Source: Pseudocolwellia sp. AS88 (GTDB lineage Bacteria; Pseudomonadota; Gammaproteobacteria; Enterobacterales; Alteromonadaceae). From it: DNA of 64,000 nt. Every line of letters starts with the position of its first letter. The first letter of the stretch is position 1. Location: NCBI RefSeq assembly GCF_030551755.1, contig NZ_JAUPEC010000003.1, forward strand, positions 212,873 to 276,872. Direction: 5' to 3'. This document shows, in pieces, positions 8,707-17,601 of this stretch. The notes beneath the pieces were generated by a model. The model saw only the letters and a list, made by a program, of their open reading frames with translations, searched no databases and had not been told where the DNA came from. Both the position numbers and the translations under genes were made by a program.

Positions 8707-10269
8707 TTATTCAAGGTCACTGCGATTTTCTTTTAATTGTCGATAAGCATTATTGAGTTTGTTGGTAATAACTTCTTGTGGGCAAGGCTTCGACATATAG
8801 TCGTCAAAACCTGCAGAAATACAATGTTCAACGGCATCATCTAAGGCATCAGCGGTTATTGCAATAAGCCATATAGGTTTTTCATGTTCTTGTTTGGATA
8901 TAATGGAGGCTAGCTCAAAACCATCTAAATTTGGCATGTGGCAATCTGAAATAATAATGTCGTAAGCAAGCTCATTATGCATGTCCAAAGCTTGTTTTCC
9001 GTCTTGTGCAATATGTGGCGAAATATTCAAACGCTCTAATTGGGCTGTTAATACTTTAAGATTAACAATATTATCTTCAGCAATTAATACTCTTAACCCC
9101 TTAAATCTATTATCGTTTGGTGGGTTAATAACACGTTTGTTCTTTCGTCTATCTTCAGTATCACTTTCAACACCTGACTGGATCAACGATAGGTCAAAAT
9201 AGAAATTACTACCTTCGCCTTCTACTGATTCTAATTGTATCTGGCTATTCATGGCGGTAGCTATTTCTTGACAAATACTTAGGCCTAAACCTGTTCCGCC
9301 ATATTTTCGTGTAATAGCGTCGTCAGCTTGTTTAAAAGGTGTAAATAATGATGTTTGGTGTTTAAGTGGGATACCTATGCCAGTGTCTTTGATCGAGACT
9401 CTAATTGTATCTATTGTTTGTTCATCTTTAATATTAGACTCTAGCAAATCTATTGTAAGAGTTACTGCCCCCTTCTCTGTAAATTTAATCGCATTACTTA
9501 ATAAGTTATTTAATACCTGAGACATACGCGTTGGGTCGGTTAGGTAATTATGAGTAATGCTGTCAGCAACATGATAGCTAAGATTAAGTTCATGAGGAGT
9601 TAATTGCTTAAAGCTATTGGTAATATTACGGCTTAATTGATGTAAGTTAACCGGTACGCTTTCTAAAGTAAGTTTACCTGCATCCATTTTTGAAAAATCG
9701 AGTACATCGTTTAATAAAGCGAGCAAATTACCCGCAGAACTTTTTAAGGTGCCAAGTAATTCTTGTTGGTGATTGTTTAGTTCTGTGTAAGTTAGTGCTT
9801 CTGCCATACCTAAAACACCATTCATAGGTGTTCTTATTTCATGGCTCATACGGGCTAAGAACGTTAATTTTTCTTGAGCTGACTCTTCTGCATGCTGTCT
9901 AGCTTCTTCTGCGACCTTTAATTCTTTTTCTATTGCTTTTCGTAACGCTTCTTTTGCTTGAATTTTACGGTAGTAAATAAACATAACTAAGATCACAAAA
10001 ATACAAATTGTAGCGATAACGTAAAGCGCTTGTTTATAAACATTACGTATTTGCTTTTGTGTATCTAGATGGAGGACCGATAAGGCATTAGCTGATTGTT
10101 CATCCAACGTTTGTCCGTTTGTTAACTGAATCACTTGAGGGAATTCAATCAGATTATTTTTTGCTTGAACTTGTTGGATATGAAACAAAACACTTGTAAC
10201 TAAGATGAAAGCAAAAAAAGCTTTAGAGTCTAGCAAAGAGGATAATCCTTTATTCCAATTGTTAATCAT
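8707..10269 (-). CDS. Membrane hybrid histidine kinase with receiver domain
   Basis: A 520-residue sensor kinase. An N-terminal hydrophobic segment (17-33), a short periplasmic stretch of ~45 residues and a second membrane segment (81-100) are followed by a coiled coil, HisKA with phosphoacceptor His143 (SHEIRTPMNG), a HATPase domain with DTGIGIP and KYGGTGLGLSIC, and a C-terminal receiver with Asp442 (IIISDCHMPNLDG) and the conserved Lys in MSKPC. The periplasmic part is too small for a recognised sensor domain. No partner regulator lies next to it, so output probably passes through a distant phosphotransfer protein. Confidence 0.92.
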   Translation of the reverse strand: MINNWNKGLSSLLDSKAFFAFILVTSVLFHIQQVQAKNNLIEFPQVIQLTNGQTLDEQSANALSVLHLDTQKQIRNVYKQALYVIATICIFVILVMFIYYRKIQAKEALRKAIEKELKVAEEARQHAEESAQEKLTFLARMSHEIRTPMNGVLGMAEALTYTELNNHQQELLGTLKSSAGNLLALLNDVLDFSKMDAGKLTLESVPVNLHQLSRNITNSFKQLTPHELNLSYHVADSITHNYLTDPTRMSQVLNNLLSNAIKFTEKGAVTLTIDLLESNIKDEQTIDTIRVSIKDTGIGIPLKHQTSLFTPFKQADDAITRKYGGTGLGLSICQEIATAMNSQIQLESVEGEGSNFYFDLSLIQSGVESDTEDRRKNKRVINPPNDNRFKGLRVLIAEDNIVNLKVLTAQLERLNISPHIAQDGKQALDMHNELAYDIIISDCHMPNLDGFELASIISKQEHEKPIWLIAITADALDDAVEHCISAGFDDYMSKPCPQEVITNKLNNAYRQLKENRSDLE

Positions 10270-10429
10270 ATTTCAATATCTCGTAGCAAACTTATTAAAT
10301 ATTTGTTTTAAATCATAGTACACCATCAACAATTTATGTCTATTAAATGAAGGAAATAACCGAGATGATTAAAAATATTGAGTGAATTTATTGATTGATC
10401 TAGGGGCTAGGTGATAAATTAAATACAAC

Positions 10430-10441
10430 TTGTATATACAA
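10430..10441. promoter_or_regulatory. HutC-like operator upstream of hutGF
   Basis: TTGTATATACAA is a perfect 12-bp palindrome 52 bases before the hutG start. GntR-family HutC repressors bind TGTATATACA-type palindromes in front of hut genes and release in the presence of urocanate. The position and sequence fit; the regulator is not in this window. Confidence 0.7.
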
Positions 10442-10492
10442 TCTTGTGGTTAACACATTCTTACACGAAAAAATCAGGATCAAAAATAGATT

Positions 10493-11296
10493 ATGGCTTG
10501 TTATTCATTATTAAAAGGTTCCACACCTCTACTTATTAGTATGCCGCATATTGGTCAAATAATTCCTCAATCTATAGCAAGTTTAATGACTGATGAGGCT
10601 TTGCTAATCAAAGATACTGATTGGTATATTGATAGGTTATATGATTTTGCTCACGAGATAGGAGCAACTATTATTAAGCCGCACGCCAGCCGTTATGTTA
10701 TCGATTTGAATAGGGGAGTTGATGGGGTAAATTTATACCCAGGGGCTGATAGTACTGAGTTGTGCCCTAGCTCGACCTTTAACCGCACACCTATTTATCT
10801 AGATAAAAGTATAGTGCCCACTGAAGAAGTAGATAAGCGTGTAACGGAATACTGGCAGCCTTATCATGATGAAGTTAAAAATACATTAGCCCAAATAAAA
10901 GCCAAATTTGGTTTTGCAATTATTTTGGATGCACATTCAATATTGTCAGAAGTGCCACGCTTTTTTGATGGAAAATTACCAGACTTTAACTGGGGTACAG
11001 CTAACGGAAGAAGTTGTTCAGAAGAGATTATTAATAGCATAAAAGCTTTAGATTTTAGTCCTTATACCCTTGTATGGAATGAGCGCTTTAAAGGCGGTTA
11101 TATAACACGAGAATATGGTGATCCTGAAAATAACATCCATGCTATTCAGCTTGAATTATCTCAGCGAACTTATATGAATGAAGACGAATTCACCTTTAAC
11201 GATAGCTTAGCTAAGCAAGTACAACCGATATTAAAAGCCATAGTCGAAGCCTTACTCAGCTGTAAACCTAATTTAGTAACAAAGGAGCTTAGTTAA
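10493..11296 (+). CDS. hutG: N-formylglutamate deformylase HutG
   Basis: Releases formate from N-formylglutamate, the last step of the five-step histidine degradation route. The 267 residues carry the FGase family marks: PLLISMPHIGQIIP at the N-terminus, TDWYIDRLYDFA, SRYVIDLNRGVDG, and the metal-site segment ILDAHSILSEVPRFFDG. Only two bases separate its stop from the hutF start, so they form an operon. The HutC-like palindrome upstream fits urocanate-responsive control. Confidence 0.93.
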   Translation: MACYSLLKGSTPLLISMPHIGQIIPQSIASLMTDEALLIKDTDWYIDRLYDFAHEIGATIIKPHASRYVIDLNRGVDGVNLYPGADSTELCPSSTFNRTPIYLDKSIVPTEEVDKRVTEYWQPYHDEVKNTLAQIKAKFGFAIILDAHSILSEVPRFFDGKLPDFNWGTANGRSCSEEIINSIKALDFSPYTLVWNERFKGGYITREYGDPENNIHAIQLELSQRTYMNEDEFTFNDSLAKQVQPILKAIVEALLSCKPNLVTKELS

Positions 11297-11298
11297 TT

Positions 11299-12678
11299 AT
11301 GTTGTTATACGTTGAAAAGGTACTTTTAAGTCATGGTTGGCAACAGAAGAAAACCCTTCGTATAGAAAATGGCATTATCATTGATATTATTGATGACTAT
11401 GTTGATGGTGCAGAAGCTGTAGGTGTTGTTATTCCCGGAATGGTGAACTGTCACTCTCATGCTTTTCAACGTGCTTTTGCGGGGTTTAGTGAAATTAAGC
11501 GTTCGGGCGACGATAGTTTTTGGTCATGGCGTGAAGTTATGTACAGCTTTTTAAAAACCCTGACCATTGAAGACGTAGGTATTATTGCTCGCCAACTTTA
11601 TATTGAAATGCTAAAAAGTGGCTATACTCGCGTGGCTGAATTCCATTATTTACATTTTGATAAAAATAATGGTGTTGAAGATGTTAAACATTCGGCGCCT
11701 AAAATGGCTAAGGTAATATTTGAGTCAGCGCAAAAAGCAGGTATAGGTTTAACCTTTTTACCTGTTTTATATCAATACGGTGGTTTTGGAGAAAAACCAC
11801 CTTCTATTAATCAAGCTCGGTTTATTCATGGTGTTAATGAATTTAATCAATTAGTCAGTCAGTGTTTTGAATATACCAAAATATTTAGTAACACCAACTT
11901 GGGTATAGCGCCTCATTCACTCAGAGCCGTAGATAAAACTTCTTTACTAAGCGCTGTTGCTCATGTGAGATCTTTAGATAAGAATGCACCGATTCATATT
12001 CATATTGCTGAGCAACAACAAGAAGTAGATGACTGTCTTTATTTTTATGGAAAGCGACCGATGCAATGGCTTGTTGATAATGTAGAGCTAGATAAACATT
12101 GGTGTTTAATTCACGCTACTCATATTAATGAAGCCGAACGAAAAGCCATTATTGGGCAAGAAGCAGTTGTCGGTATTTGCCCTACAACTGAAGCTAACCT
12201 AGGCGACGGTATTTTTCCGACCCTTGAATTTGTTACAGAAGGTGGAAGTTTTGCTATTGGATCAGATAGCCATATATCTGTAAATCCTGTCGAAGAGTTA
12301 CGTTGGCTTGAATACGCTCAACGTCTTACCAAGCAAAAGCGAGCATTATTGGCATCAACTGAACAGCCTTCTATCGGTAATTATATATGGGACAAAGCGT
12401 TAACTGGCGGAATGAATTCTACGAGTAGTAATGTTGGCGAATTAGCCATAGGTAAACAAGCAGATTTACTCGTGTTAGATAAAGAACGATTGGCAACTTT
12501 TGCTAACGATGAGCAATTTATTTTAGATAGTTTACTTTTTGCCAGTCAAACAAATATGATCAACGATGTTATGGTTAAGGGTAAATGGGTGGTTAGAAAG
12601 GGAGTACATAGTGATGAAAAACAGAGTATGCAAGATTTTTCAGCGTTATTAGCTGAAATTCAACATACTGCTCACTAA
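11299..12678 (+). CDS. hutF: Formimidoylglutamate deiminase HutF
   Basis: Amidohydrolase that turns N-formimino-L-glutamate into N-formyl-L-glutamate plus ammonia, feeding HutG. It has 459 residues. Metal ligands are visible in NCHSHAFQRAFAG (about residue 51), IHIHIAEQQQEVDDC and FAIGSDSHISVNPVEELRWLEY. Together with hutG it shows that histidine is degraded through the HutF/HutG branch and not by direct HutG-type formiminoglutamase. hutH, hutU and hutI are not in the window and must lie elsewhere. Confidence 0.95.
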   Translation: MLLYVEKVLLSHGWQQKKTLRIENGIIIDIIDDYVDGAEAVGVVIPGMVNCHSHAFQRAFAGFSEIKRSGDDSFWSWREVMYSFLKTLTIEDVGIIARQLYIEMLKSGYTRVAEFHYLHFDKNNGVEDVKHSAPKMAKVIFESAQKAGIGLTFLPVLYQYGGFGEKPPSINQARFIHGVNEFNQLVSQCFEYTKIFSNTNLGIAPHSLRAVDKTSLLSAVAHVRSLDKNAPIHIHIAEQQQEVDDCLYFYGKRPMQWLVDNVELDKHWCLIHATHINEAERKAIIGQEAVVGICPTTEANLGDGIFPTLEFVTEGGSFAIGSDSHISVNPVEELRWLEYAQRLTKQKRALLASTEQPSIGNYIWDKALTGGMNSTSSNVGELAIGKQADLLVLDKERLATFANDEQFILDSLLFASQTNMINDVMVKGKWVVRKGVHSDEKQSMQDFSALLAEIQHTAH

Positions 12679-12741
12679 TCCAAAGTTATTAGGAAAAAGA
12701 GAGCAGTAAGCGGTTAAATAGGTATCCCTCTTAGCTAAAAG

Positions 12742-13098
12742 TTAAAAATAACTTCTATATCTGCCTATAACTTTACAAACCATTTTTTGATTAGCTGTTT
12801 GAAAATTATAATCAGGTTTTGGTTTATCACAATGTTCTTTATAAAACGTGATAACTTTATCTCGTTCAGAGGTTAACTCTGTGGCATAGGTTATTTCTTC
12901 AGGGGTAAAGTGATCAAACTTTTGCTCTAAATCGCTATAAACTTTTTTAACACTCAATTTTACTTTAGTGTCAGTTGCATTATTAAACCCTGTAAGTATC
13001 GATTCTTTTTGTTCTTGATACCAAGTTTCTAACTCTGGTTGAGGGTAAAAATGCAAAAATACTGCAGCTGCGACGATCAATATCAATAAATTTTTCAT
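12742..13098 (-). CDS. Small exported or membrane-tethered hypothetical protein
   Basis: 118 residues opening with a hydrophobic segment (MKNLLILIVAAAVFLHF) that is either a signal peptide or a single anchor. The rest is charged and helical, with two Cys (in EHCDKPK and KMVCKVIG) that could form a disulfide in the periplasm. I do not recognise a named family. It converges on hutF and diverges from ccoG with a ~120-bp shared promoter region. Confidence 0.7.
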   Translation of the reverse strand: MKNLLILIVAAAVFLHFYPQPELETWYQEQKESILTGFNNATDTKVKLSVKKVYSDLEQKFDHFTPEEITYATELTSERDKVITFYKEHCDKPKPDYNFQTANQKMVCKVIGRYRSYF

Positions 13099-13219
13099 AT
13101 CTTGGCGTATAATGGTGTGGTTTTGATAGGATAATCAATTTTTCGTCAACAATATATTATCTTTGTCACTTTTCCTGTTTGATTTTTAATGAACGGTTTT
13201 GCTAAGTAAGGACTTTTTT

Positions 13220-14653
13220 GTGAATGAGCAAGAGTTAAAAAATAAATCCGCAGTTCAAATTCCTGTAAAAAATATCGTAATTCATAAAACTAAAGGGGTA
13301 GAAACTTATCAGCCCAGTGATCAGATTTATGTGCGTAAAGTGTCGGGCTTTTTTCAAAAGCTGAGGCAACGAATGAACTTGGTTTATTTTGCTTTTTTTG
13401 CTTTATTACCATGGATTCAATTTAATGGTCATCAAGCCGTATTATTTGATATTGAATCACAAAGATTTACTATTTTTGGTTTAACTTTGTGGCCTCAAGA
13501 TCTTACTTTATTAGCTTGGTTATTTATTTTAGGTGCTTTTCTTCTCTTTTTTGTTACTGCATTTTTGGGGCGTGTTTGGTGTGGTTATATGTGCCCACAA
13601 ACTGTTTGGACTTTTATTTTTATTTGGTTTGAAGAAAAAATAGAAGGTACTGCTAATAAGCGTAAAAAGCTTGATAGCCAAAAGATGGATTTTAATAAAT
13701 TTTGGCGGAAAACTTTAAAACATACTTCTTGGGTACTGTTTTCATTATTTACCGCTATGACCTTTGTTGGTTATTTTGCACCTATGCGAGAGGTATTTAT
13801 TGATGTATTTACACTTAACACATCAATAACACTAGCGTGTGTCATCTTGTTTTTCACTTTCGCTACATACGGAAATGCTGGTTGGATGCGTGAGACTATG
13901 TGTTTGCATATGTGTCCTTATGCACGTTTTCAATCGGCTATGTTTGATCAAGATACCTTAACCGTATCTTACGATGCCAAACGTGGTGAAAATAGAGGCC
14001 CAAGAGGTCGAAAGAAAGATCCTAAAGACTTAGGTTTAGGTGATTGCATTGATTGTAATTTGTGTGTTCAGGTTTGCCCAACAGGTATAGATATTCGAAA
14101 CGGTTTGCAGTATGAATGCATAAACTGTGGGGCTTGTGTTGATGCTTGTGATGGCGTTATGGACAAGATGGATTACGAAAGAGGTTTGATCCGATATGCA
14201 ACCGAAAATGAATTAAAAGGTAAAAAGGTAAAGTTTTTCCGTGGAAAACTAATAGGTTATGCAGTTATTTTATTGGTGATGACAACTTTACTAGTATTAG
14301 AAATTGTTAATCGTGTACCTGTATCTCTAGATATTATTCGTGATCGAAATGAATTATCGAAAGAGAATTTTAATGGTGATATTGAAAATGTTTATACCTT
14401 AAAAATTCTGAATATGTCACAAACTGATAATACCTATAAATTATCTGTGCGAGGTATAGAGCATACAACATGGCATGGCGACCAAGTAATTAAGGTGCCA
14501 GCTGCAGAGGTTTTCACTTTGCCAATTAGTATTTCAGTCGATCCTTACGAGCTAGAATCGTATATGAACGATATTACTTTTGTTATTGAACAAGTAGAGC
14601 CTGTAAGTGATGTTAAGCTTGAACATGAAAGTAGGTTTTTTAACAAAAGGTAA
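13220..14653 (+). CDS. ccoG: Cytochrome c oxidase accessory protein CcoG (RdxA/FixG)
   Basis: Membrane ferredoxin-like protein that acts as a cupric reductase in assembly of cbb3-type oxidase. It has five or so membrane segments, the polyferredoxin motif GRVWCGYMCPQTVW, and two 4Fe-4S clusters in CIDCNLCVQVCPTGID and CINCGACVDACD, followed by a periplasmic Ig-like domain. The frame opens at a TTG at 13199, but a GTG at 13220 has an AAGGA site seven bases ahead, giving MNEQELKNKS, so I chose that. ccoNOQP genes are not in the window. Confidence 0.94.
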   Translation: MNEQELKNKSAVQIPVKNIVIHKTKGVETYQPSDQIYVRKVSGFFQKLRQRMNLVYFAFFALLPWIQFNGHQAVLFDIESQRFTIFGLTLWPQDLTLLAWLFILGAFLLFFVTAFLGRVWCGYMCPQTVWTFIFIWFEEKIEGTANKRKKLDSQKMDFNKFWRKTLKHTSWVLFSLFTAMTFVGYFAPMREVFIDVFTLNTSITLACVILFFTFATYGNAGWMRETMCLHMCPYARFQSAMFDQDTLTVSYDAKRGENRGPRGRKKDPKDLGLGDCIDCNLCVQVCPTGIDIRNGLQYECINCGACVDACDGVMDKMDYERGLIRYATENELKGKKVKFFRGKLIGYAVILLVMTTLLVLEIVNRVPVSLDIIRDRNELSKENFNGDIENVYTLKILNMSQTDNTYKLSVRGIEHTTWHGDQVIKVPAAEVFTLPISISVDPYELESYMNDITFVIEQVEPVSDVKLEHESRFFNKR

Positions 14654-14707
14654 TAGGTTTAAATAACCCAAGCTTGACTCAAATAATAAATAGCTGAGCT
14701 TAATATC

Positions 14708-14747
14708 AAACGGCAGTAAAAGGTTTTAATCTTTACTGCCGTTTTTT
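14708..14747 (+). terminator. Rho-independent terminator after ccoG
   Basis: A 13-bp perfect stem (AAACGGCAGTAAA with TTTACTGCCGTTT) and a following T-run, about 55 bases after the ccoG stop. Confidence 0.92.
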
Positions 14748-14829
14748 GTTGTTATTGAAAACTTATAATCTCTAGTATGTTACAGCGCTAACGTTTACTA
14801 TTGGTGCAATTAGTTTTATTGAGAAAAAC

Positions 14830-15807
14830 ATGTCAGTTTTTGATTTTACTTCACTTTCCCCTGATCTGATTTTAGACGGATTAGAAAGCGTAGGTTTTAA
14901 TGTAGACAGCGGTTTACTGGCTTTAAATAGTTATGAAAATCGCGTGTATCAATTTCATGATGAAAACCTTGTGAAATACGTCACTAAGTTTTATCGTCCA
15001 GAGCGTTGGACTGAAAAACAGATAAGAGAAGAGCTAAACTTTGCTTTAGAGCTTGAAGAGCAAGAATTACCACTAGTAGCGCCTTTATCTGTAAATGGTG
15101 AAAGCTTATTTAATTACAAAGGTTATTATTTTACCGTATCACCTTGTCGAGGCGGTCGAACCTTTGAAGTGGATAATTTAGACCAACTGGAGTGGATGGG
15201 ACGCTTTATTGCTCGTATTCATGCAGTAGCTTCGAAAAAGCCTTTCGAAACACGTATAGCTTTAACAACGGATGATATGCTAATTAACTCAATGCAAATC
15301 ATTAAAGCGTCTGGCTTTGTACCTAAATCACTAAATACTGCTTTTTTTACTATTTTAGAGCAAGTTATAGAGGTTGCTTCAGGTCAGTATAAACCTAAAA
15401 AACAAATTAGATTACATGGTGACTGTCATGCTGGAAATATATTCTGGACTGATAAAGGCCCGCACTTTGTTGATCTAGATGATTGTAAAATGGGACCTGC
15501 TATACAAGACTTATGGATGATGCTTTCAGGTGATCGAAATGAGCAACTGTTACAACTCGATACACTTTTAACAGGCTATGAAGAGTTTTTTACATTTGAT
15601 AGTAGTGAGCTTGTTTTGATAGAATCCTTGAGGACTATGCGAGTTGTACATTATATGGCATGGTTATGTAAGCGATGGAACGACCCAGCTTTCCCTCGAA
15701 ATTTTCCATGGTTTGATAGTGAAAAGTACTGGGAACAACAAATTTTAATGCTGAAAGAGCAAATGTCTGCTTTGCAGCAACCGCCTTTAAGTTTAATTCC
15801 AATGTAG
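14830..15807 (+). CDS. srkA: Stress response kinase A (SrkA/YihE)
   Basis: Ser/Thr protein kinase of the aminoglycoside-phosphotransferase fold, linked in E. coli to Cpx envelope stress and MazF-related death. The 325 residues include ENRVYQF near residue 37, the catalytic loop LHGDCHAGNIFW (about 197-208) and metal-binding FVDLDDCKMGPAIQDLW. It lies directly upstream of dsbA, the same order as yihE-dsbA in enterics, and the pair is probably co-transcribed up to the terminator at 16540. Confidence 0.94.
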   Translation: MSVFDFTSLSPDLILDGLESVGFNVDSGLLALNSYENRVYQFHDENLVKYVTKFYRPERWTEKQIREELNFALELEEQELPLVAPLSVNGESLFNYKGYYFTVSPCRGGRTFEVDNLDQLEWMGRFIARIHAVASKKPFETRIALTTDDMLINSMQIIKASGFVPKSLNTAFFTILEQVIEVASGQYKPKKQIRLHGDCHAGNIFWTDKGPHFVDLDDCKMGPAIQDLWMMLSGDRNEQLLQLDTLLTGYEEFFTFDSSELVLIESLRTMRVVHYMAWLCKRWNDPAFPRNFPWFDSEKYWEQQILMLKEQMSALQQPPLSLIPM

Positions 15808-15844
15808 CCAATATTGGCAAAACACATTTATTAGGATGTTTATA

Positions 15845-16495
15845 ATGAAGAAAATTTTAAGTCTTATCGTTATGTTATGTATGCCATTAATGGCGTGTTC
15901 AGCAGAATATAAAGCAGGTGAACACTACACAGTAGTTGACGATAAAGTATCTAAAAAATTAGAAGTTCGTGAGTACTTTTCATTTTATTGCCCACATTGT
16001 TTCAACTTCGAACCAATTATGCAGAATGTTAAAAAAGACTTACCTGCAGGTGCAACATTTGAAATGAATCATGTTGATTTTTTACGTGCAGCTTCTCCTA
16101 AAGTTCAAGGCTTATTAAGTAAAGCGATAGTTGTTGCTAAGAAAATGGATATGGAGAAAAAAATGGTTGGTGCCATTTTTAATTACCTTCAAGTTCAACG
16201 TGCTTTCATTACATCTGAAAAAGACATTCGTAATATCTTTGTACTAAACGGTGCTGATGGCGAGCAATTTGATAAGTTAATGTCTAGTTTTTCAATTAAC
16301 AGCCAAGCTAAGTTAATGAAGAAAAACCAAGAATACTTCTCAAAGAAAACTGGACCTGATGGTAAGCCTTATTTAAATGCGGTTCCTACTGTTATTGTTA
16401 ATGGTAAATACAGAATTAATCCAGGTGCGCTAGACAAAGGTGATTTCGAAGGCGATTACAAGAAACTTGTAAATCACTTATTGACGTTGAAATAA
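15845..16495 (+). CDS. dsbA: Thiol:disulfide interchange protein DsbA
   Basis: Periplasmic oxidant that introduces disulfides into exported proteins. I took the ATG at 15845 (MKKILSLIVM) over the ATG at 15836 because TAGGA then sits eight bases upstream. A signal peptide covers about 1-20. The active site CPHC is at residues 49-52 (EYFSFYCPHCFNFEP), and the cis-Pro loop is NAVPTVIVNG. The signal region ends in LMAC, close to a lipobox but with Met at -2, so a lipoprotein form is possible but unlikely. Confidence 0.95.
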   Translation: MKKILSLIVMLCMPLMACSAEYKAGEHYTVVDDKVSKKLEVREYFSFYCPHCFNFEPIMQNVKKDLPAGATFEMNHVDFLRAASPKVQGLLSKAIVVAKKMDMEKKMVGAIFNYLQVQRAFITSEKDIRNIFVLNGADGEQFDKLMSSFSINSQAKLMKKNQEYFSKKTGPDGKPYLNAVPTVIVNGKYRINPGALDKGDFEGDYKKLVNHLLTLK

Positions 16496-16539
16496 CAGCT
16501 AATCATTACTGAATAAATACTAAGTTCAGATTAAATATT

Positions 16540-16566
16540 AAAGAGCGCTTGTCGCTCTTTTTTTAT
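16540..16566 (+). terminator. Rho-independent terminator after dsbA
   Basis: Stem AAAGAGCG / CGCTCTTT with a 5-nt loop and a run of T, about 45 bases after the dsbA stop. Confidence 0.9.
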
Positions 16567-16730
16567 GTTTGTTTTACGTGAACTAGAGGACACCCAATAT
16601 GATTATTGAAAGCATAGTAATGTTCTTTTCTAATAATAAGTGCTTAATAAATTGCTACGTCCACTACAAGGTAATACCACTACTTGGGAAGTGAAAAAAT
16701 ATTGGTGAGGGCTTAATTGAGTAATTAGTT

Positions 16731-16925
16731 AACTTGAGTTCGGCTTAATATATTCTTCGCTAACAGCTATGTTTACTTGCTTCATCGTTAAATTTACTTG
16801 CAATAGGTTAGCTATTGACGCGAAATTTGCCTTGAAGAAAGAAAAACTATCAAGCTAGAGTATAAGTTAAATTTTGTTAGTAATAATTTCAATGAATTAA
16901 GAACATCTTACACCGAGTTCAGGTT
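16731..16925 (-). mobile_element. MITE-like 195-bp element, copy 1
   Basis: Non-coding element whose reverse complement matches 51785-51979 over the same 195 bp at over 90% identity by eye. Its ends are imperfect inverted repeats of AACCTGAACTCGG-TTAA. It is flanked by AGTT on both sides (16727-16730 and 16926-16929), which looks like a 4-bp target duplication. Its right end overlaps the stop codon of the VTT-domain gene. No open reading frame is present, so mobility would need a transposase in trans. The stretch 16567-16730 before it shows nothing I can identify. Confidence 0.82.
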
Positions 16926-17589
16926 AGTTAAGCTCAGATTTTCGGGCTTTATACAGGTAATAGCCAATTAATGTTGCTATTAGAAAGAGTACTACTGCAA
17001 CACTAATATGTGTAGAGTCAGCCAATTTAACACCCGATCCAGCCAATGAAAATATAGCCATTTGAGGTATAAAACCAAGGCAACTACCGGCAATATAAGG
17101 CAATAGTGGAATATTAGCTATCCCAGCGAGTATGTTGGTTAAAAAGTTTGAGCCAACCGGAAGTAATCTAATAACTAAAGCTTTTAAAAATGTATCAACA
17201 GATAAAAAGTTATTAAGTTTTGTTAGCTGGTTTTTGTATTTATTGGCGATATAGCTTTGTTGAAATAAAGACGCTATTTGGTAGGTAATAGCAGCGGCAA
17301 TAGTAACGGTTAGGGTTGCATAAACTAAACCTAAAGCGATGCCAAAGAAATATCCGCAAGTAAAAGCGACAACTTGTCTTGGCATGCCTATGCAGGATAG
17401 CCCTAACAAGATACTAAGCAATGTTATTATAGATTGGAGACTGTTGGGGGAAATTGATAATAAGTACTCTTGAAATGAATCCTGAGTAAAAACAGTAATT
17501 GAGATCAAACCATAAAGTACAACAAATGCACTGATTGCTATCAGCCATAATGTGCTTTTATTAAAGAGTAATTTTTTAAGCCAAAGCAT
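16924..17589 (-). CDS. TVP38/TMEM64-type VTT-domain membrane protein
   Basis: 221 residues with about five or six membrane segments and the VTT/SNARE-associated core: GMPRQVVAFTCGYFFGIALG, then RLLPVGSNFLTNILAGIANI and AGSCLGFIPQMAIFSLAGSG. DedA/VTT proteins are lipid scramblases or flippases in better-studied cases; the substrate here is unknown. The stop codon TAA is formed by one base of the target duplication plus two bases of the inserted MITE. The sequence beyond the MITE would have given the same stop, so the protein is not altered. It lies 12 bp after the next gene and is probably co-transcribed with it. Confidence 0.85.
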   Translation of the reverse strand: MLWLKKLLFNKSTLWLIAISAFVVLYGLISITVFTQDSFQEYLLSISPNSLQSIITLLSILLGLSCIGMPRQVVAFTCGYFFGIALGLVYATLTVTIAAAITYQIASLFQQSYIANKYKNQLTKLNNFLSVDTFLKALVIRLLPVGSNFLTNILAGIANIPLLPYIAGSCLGFIPQMAIFSLAGSGVKLADSTHISVAVVLFLIATLIGYYLYKARKSELN

Positions 17590-17601
17590 TTAACGTTTTG
17601 C

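Noticed and set aside
13123..13138. TTGAT-N6-ATCAA palindrome ahead of ccoG as an FNR box
   Set aside because: The spacer is 6 bases; FNR boxes need 4. The symmetry is real but the spacing does not fit.
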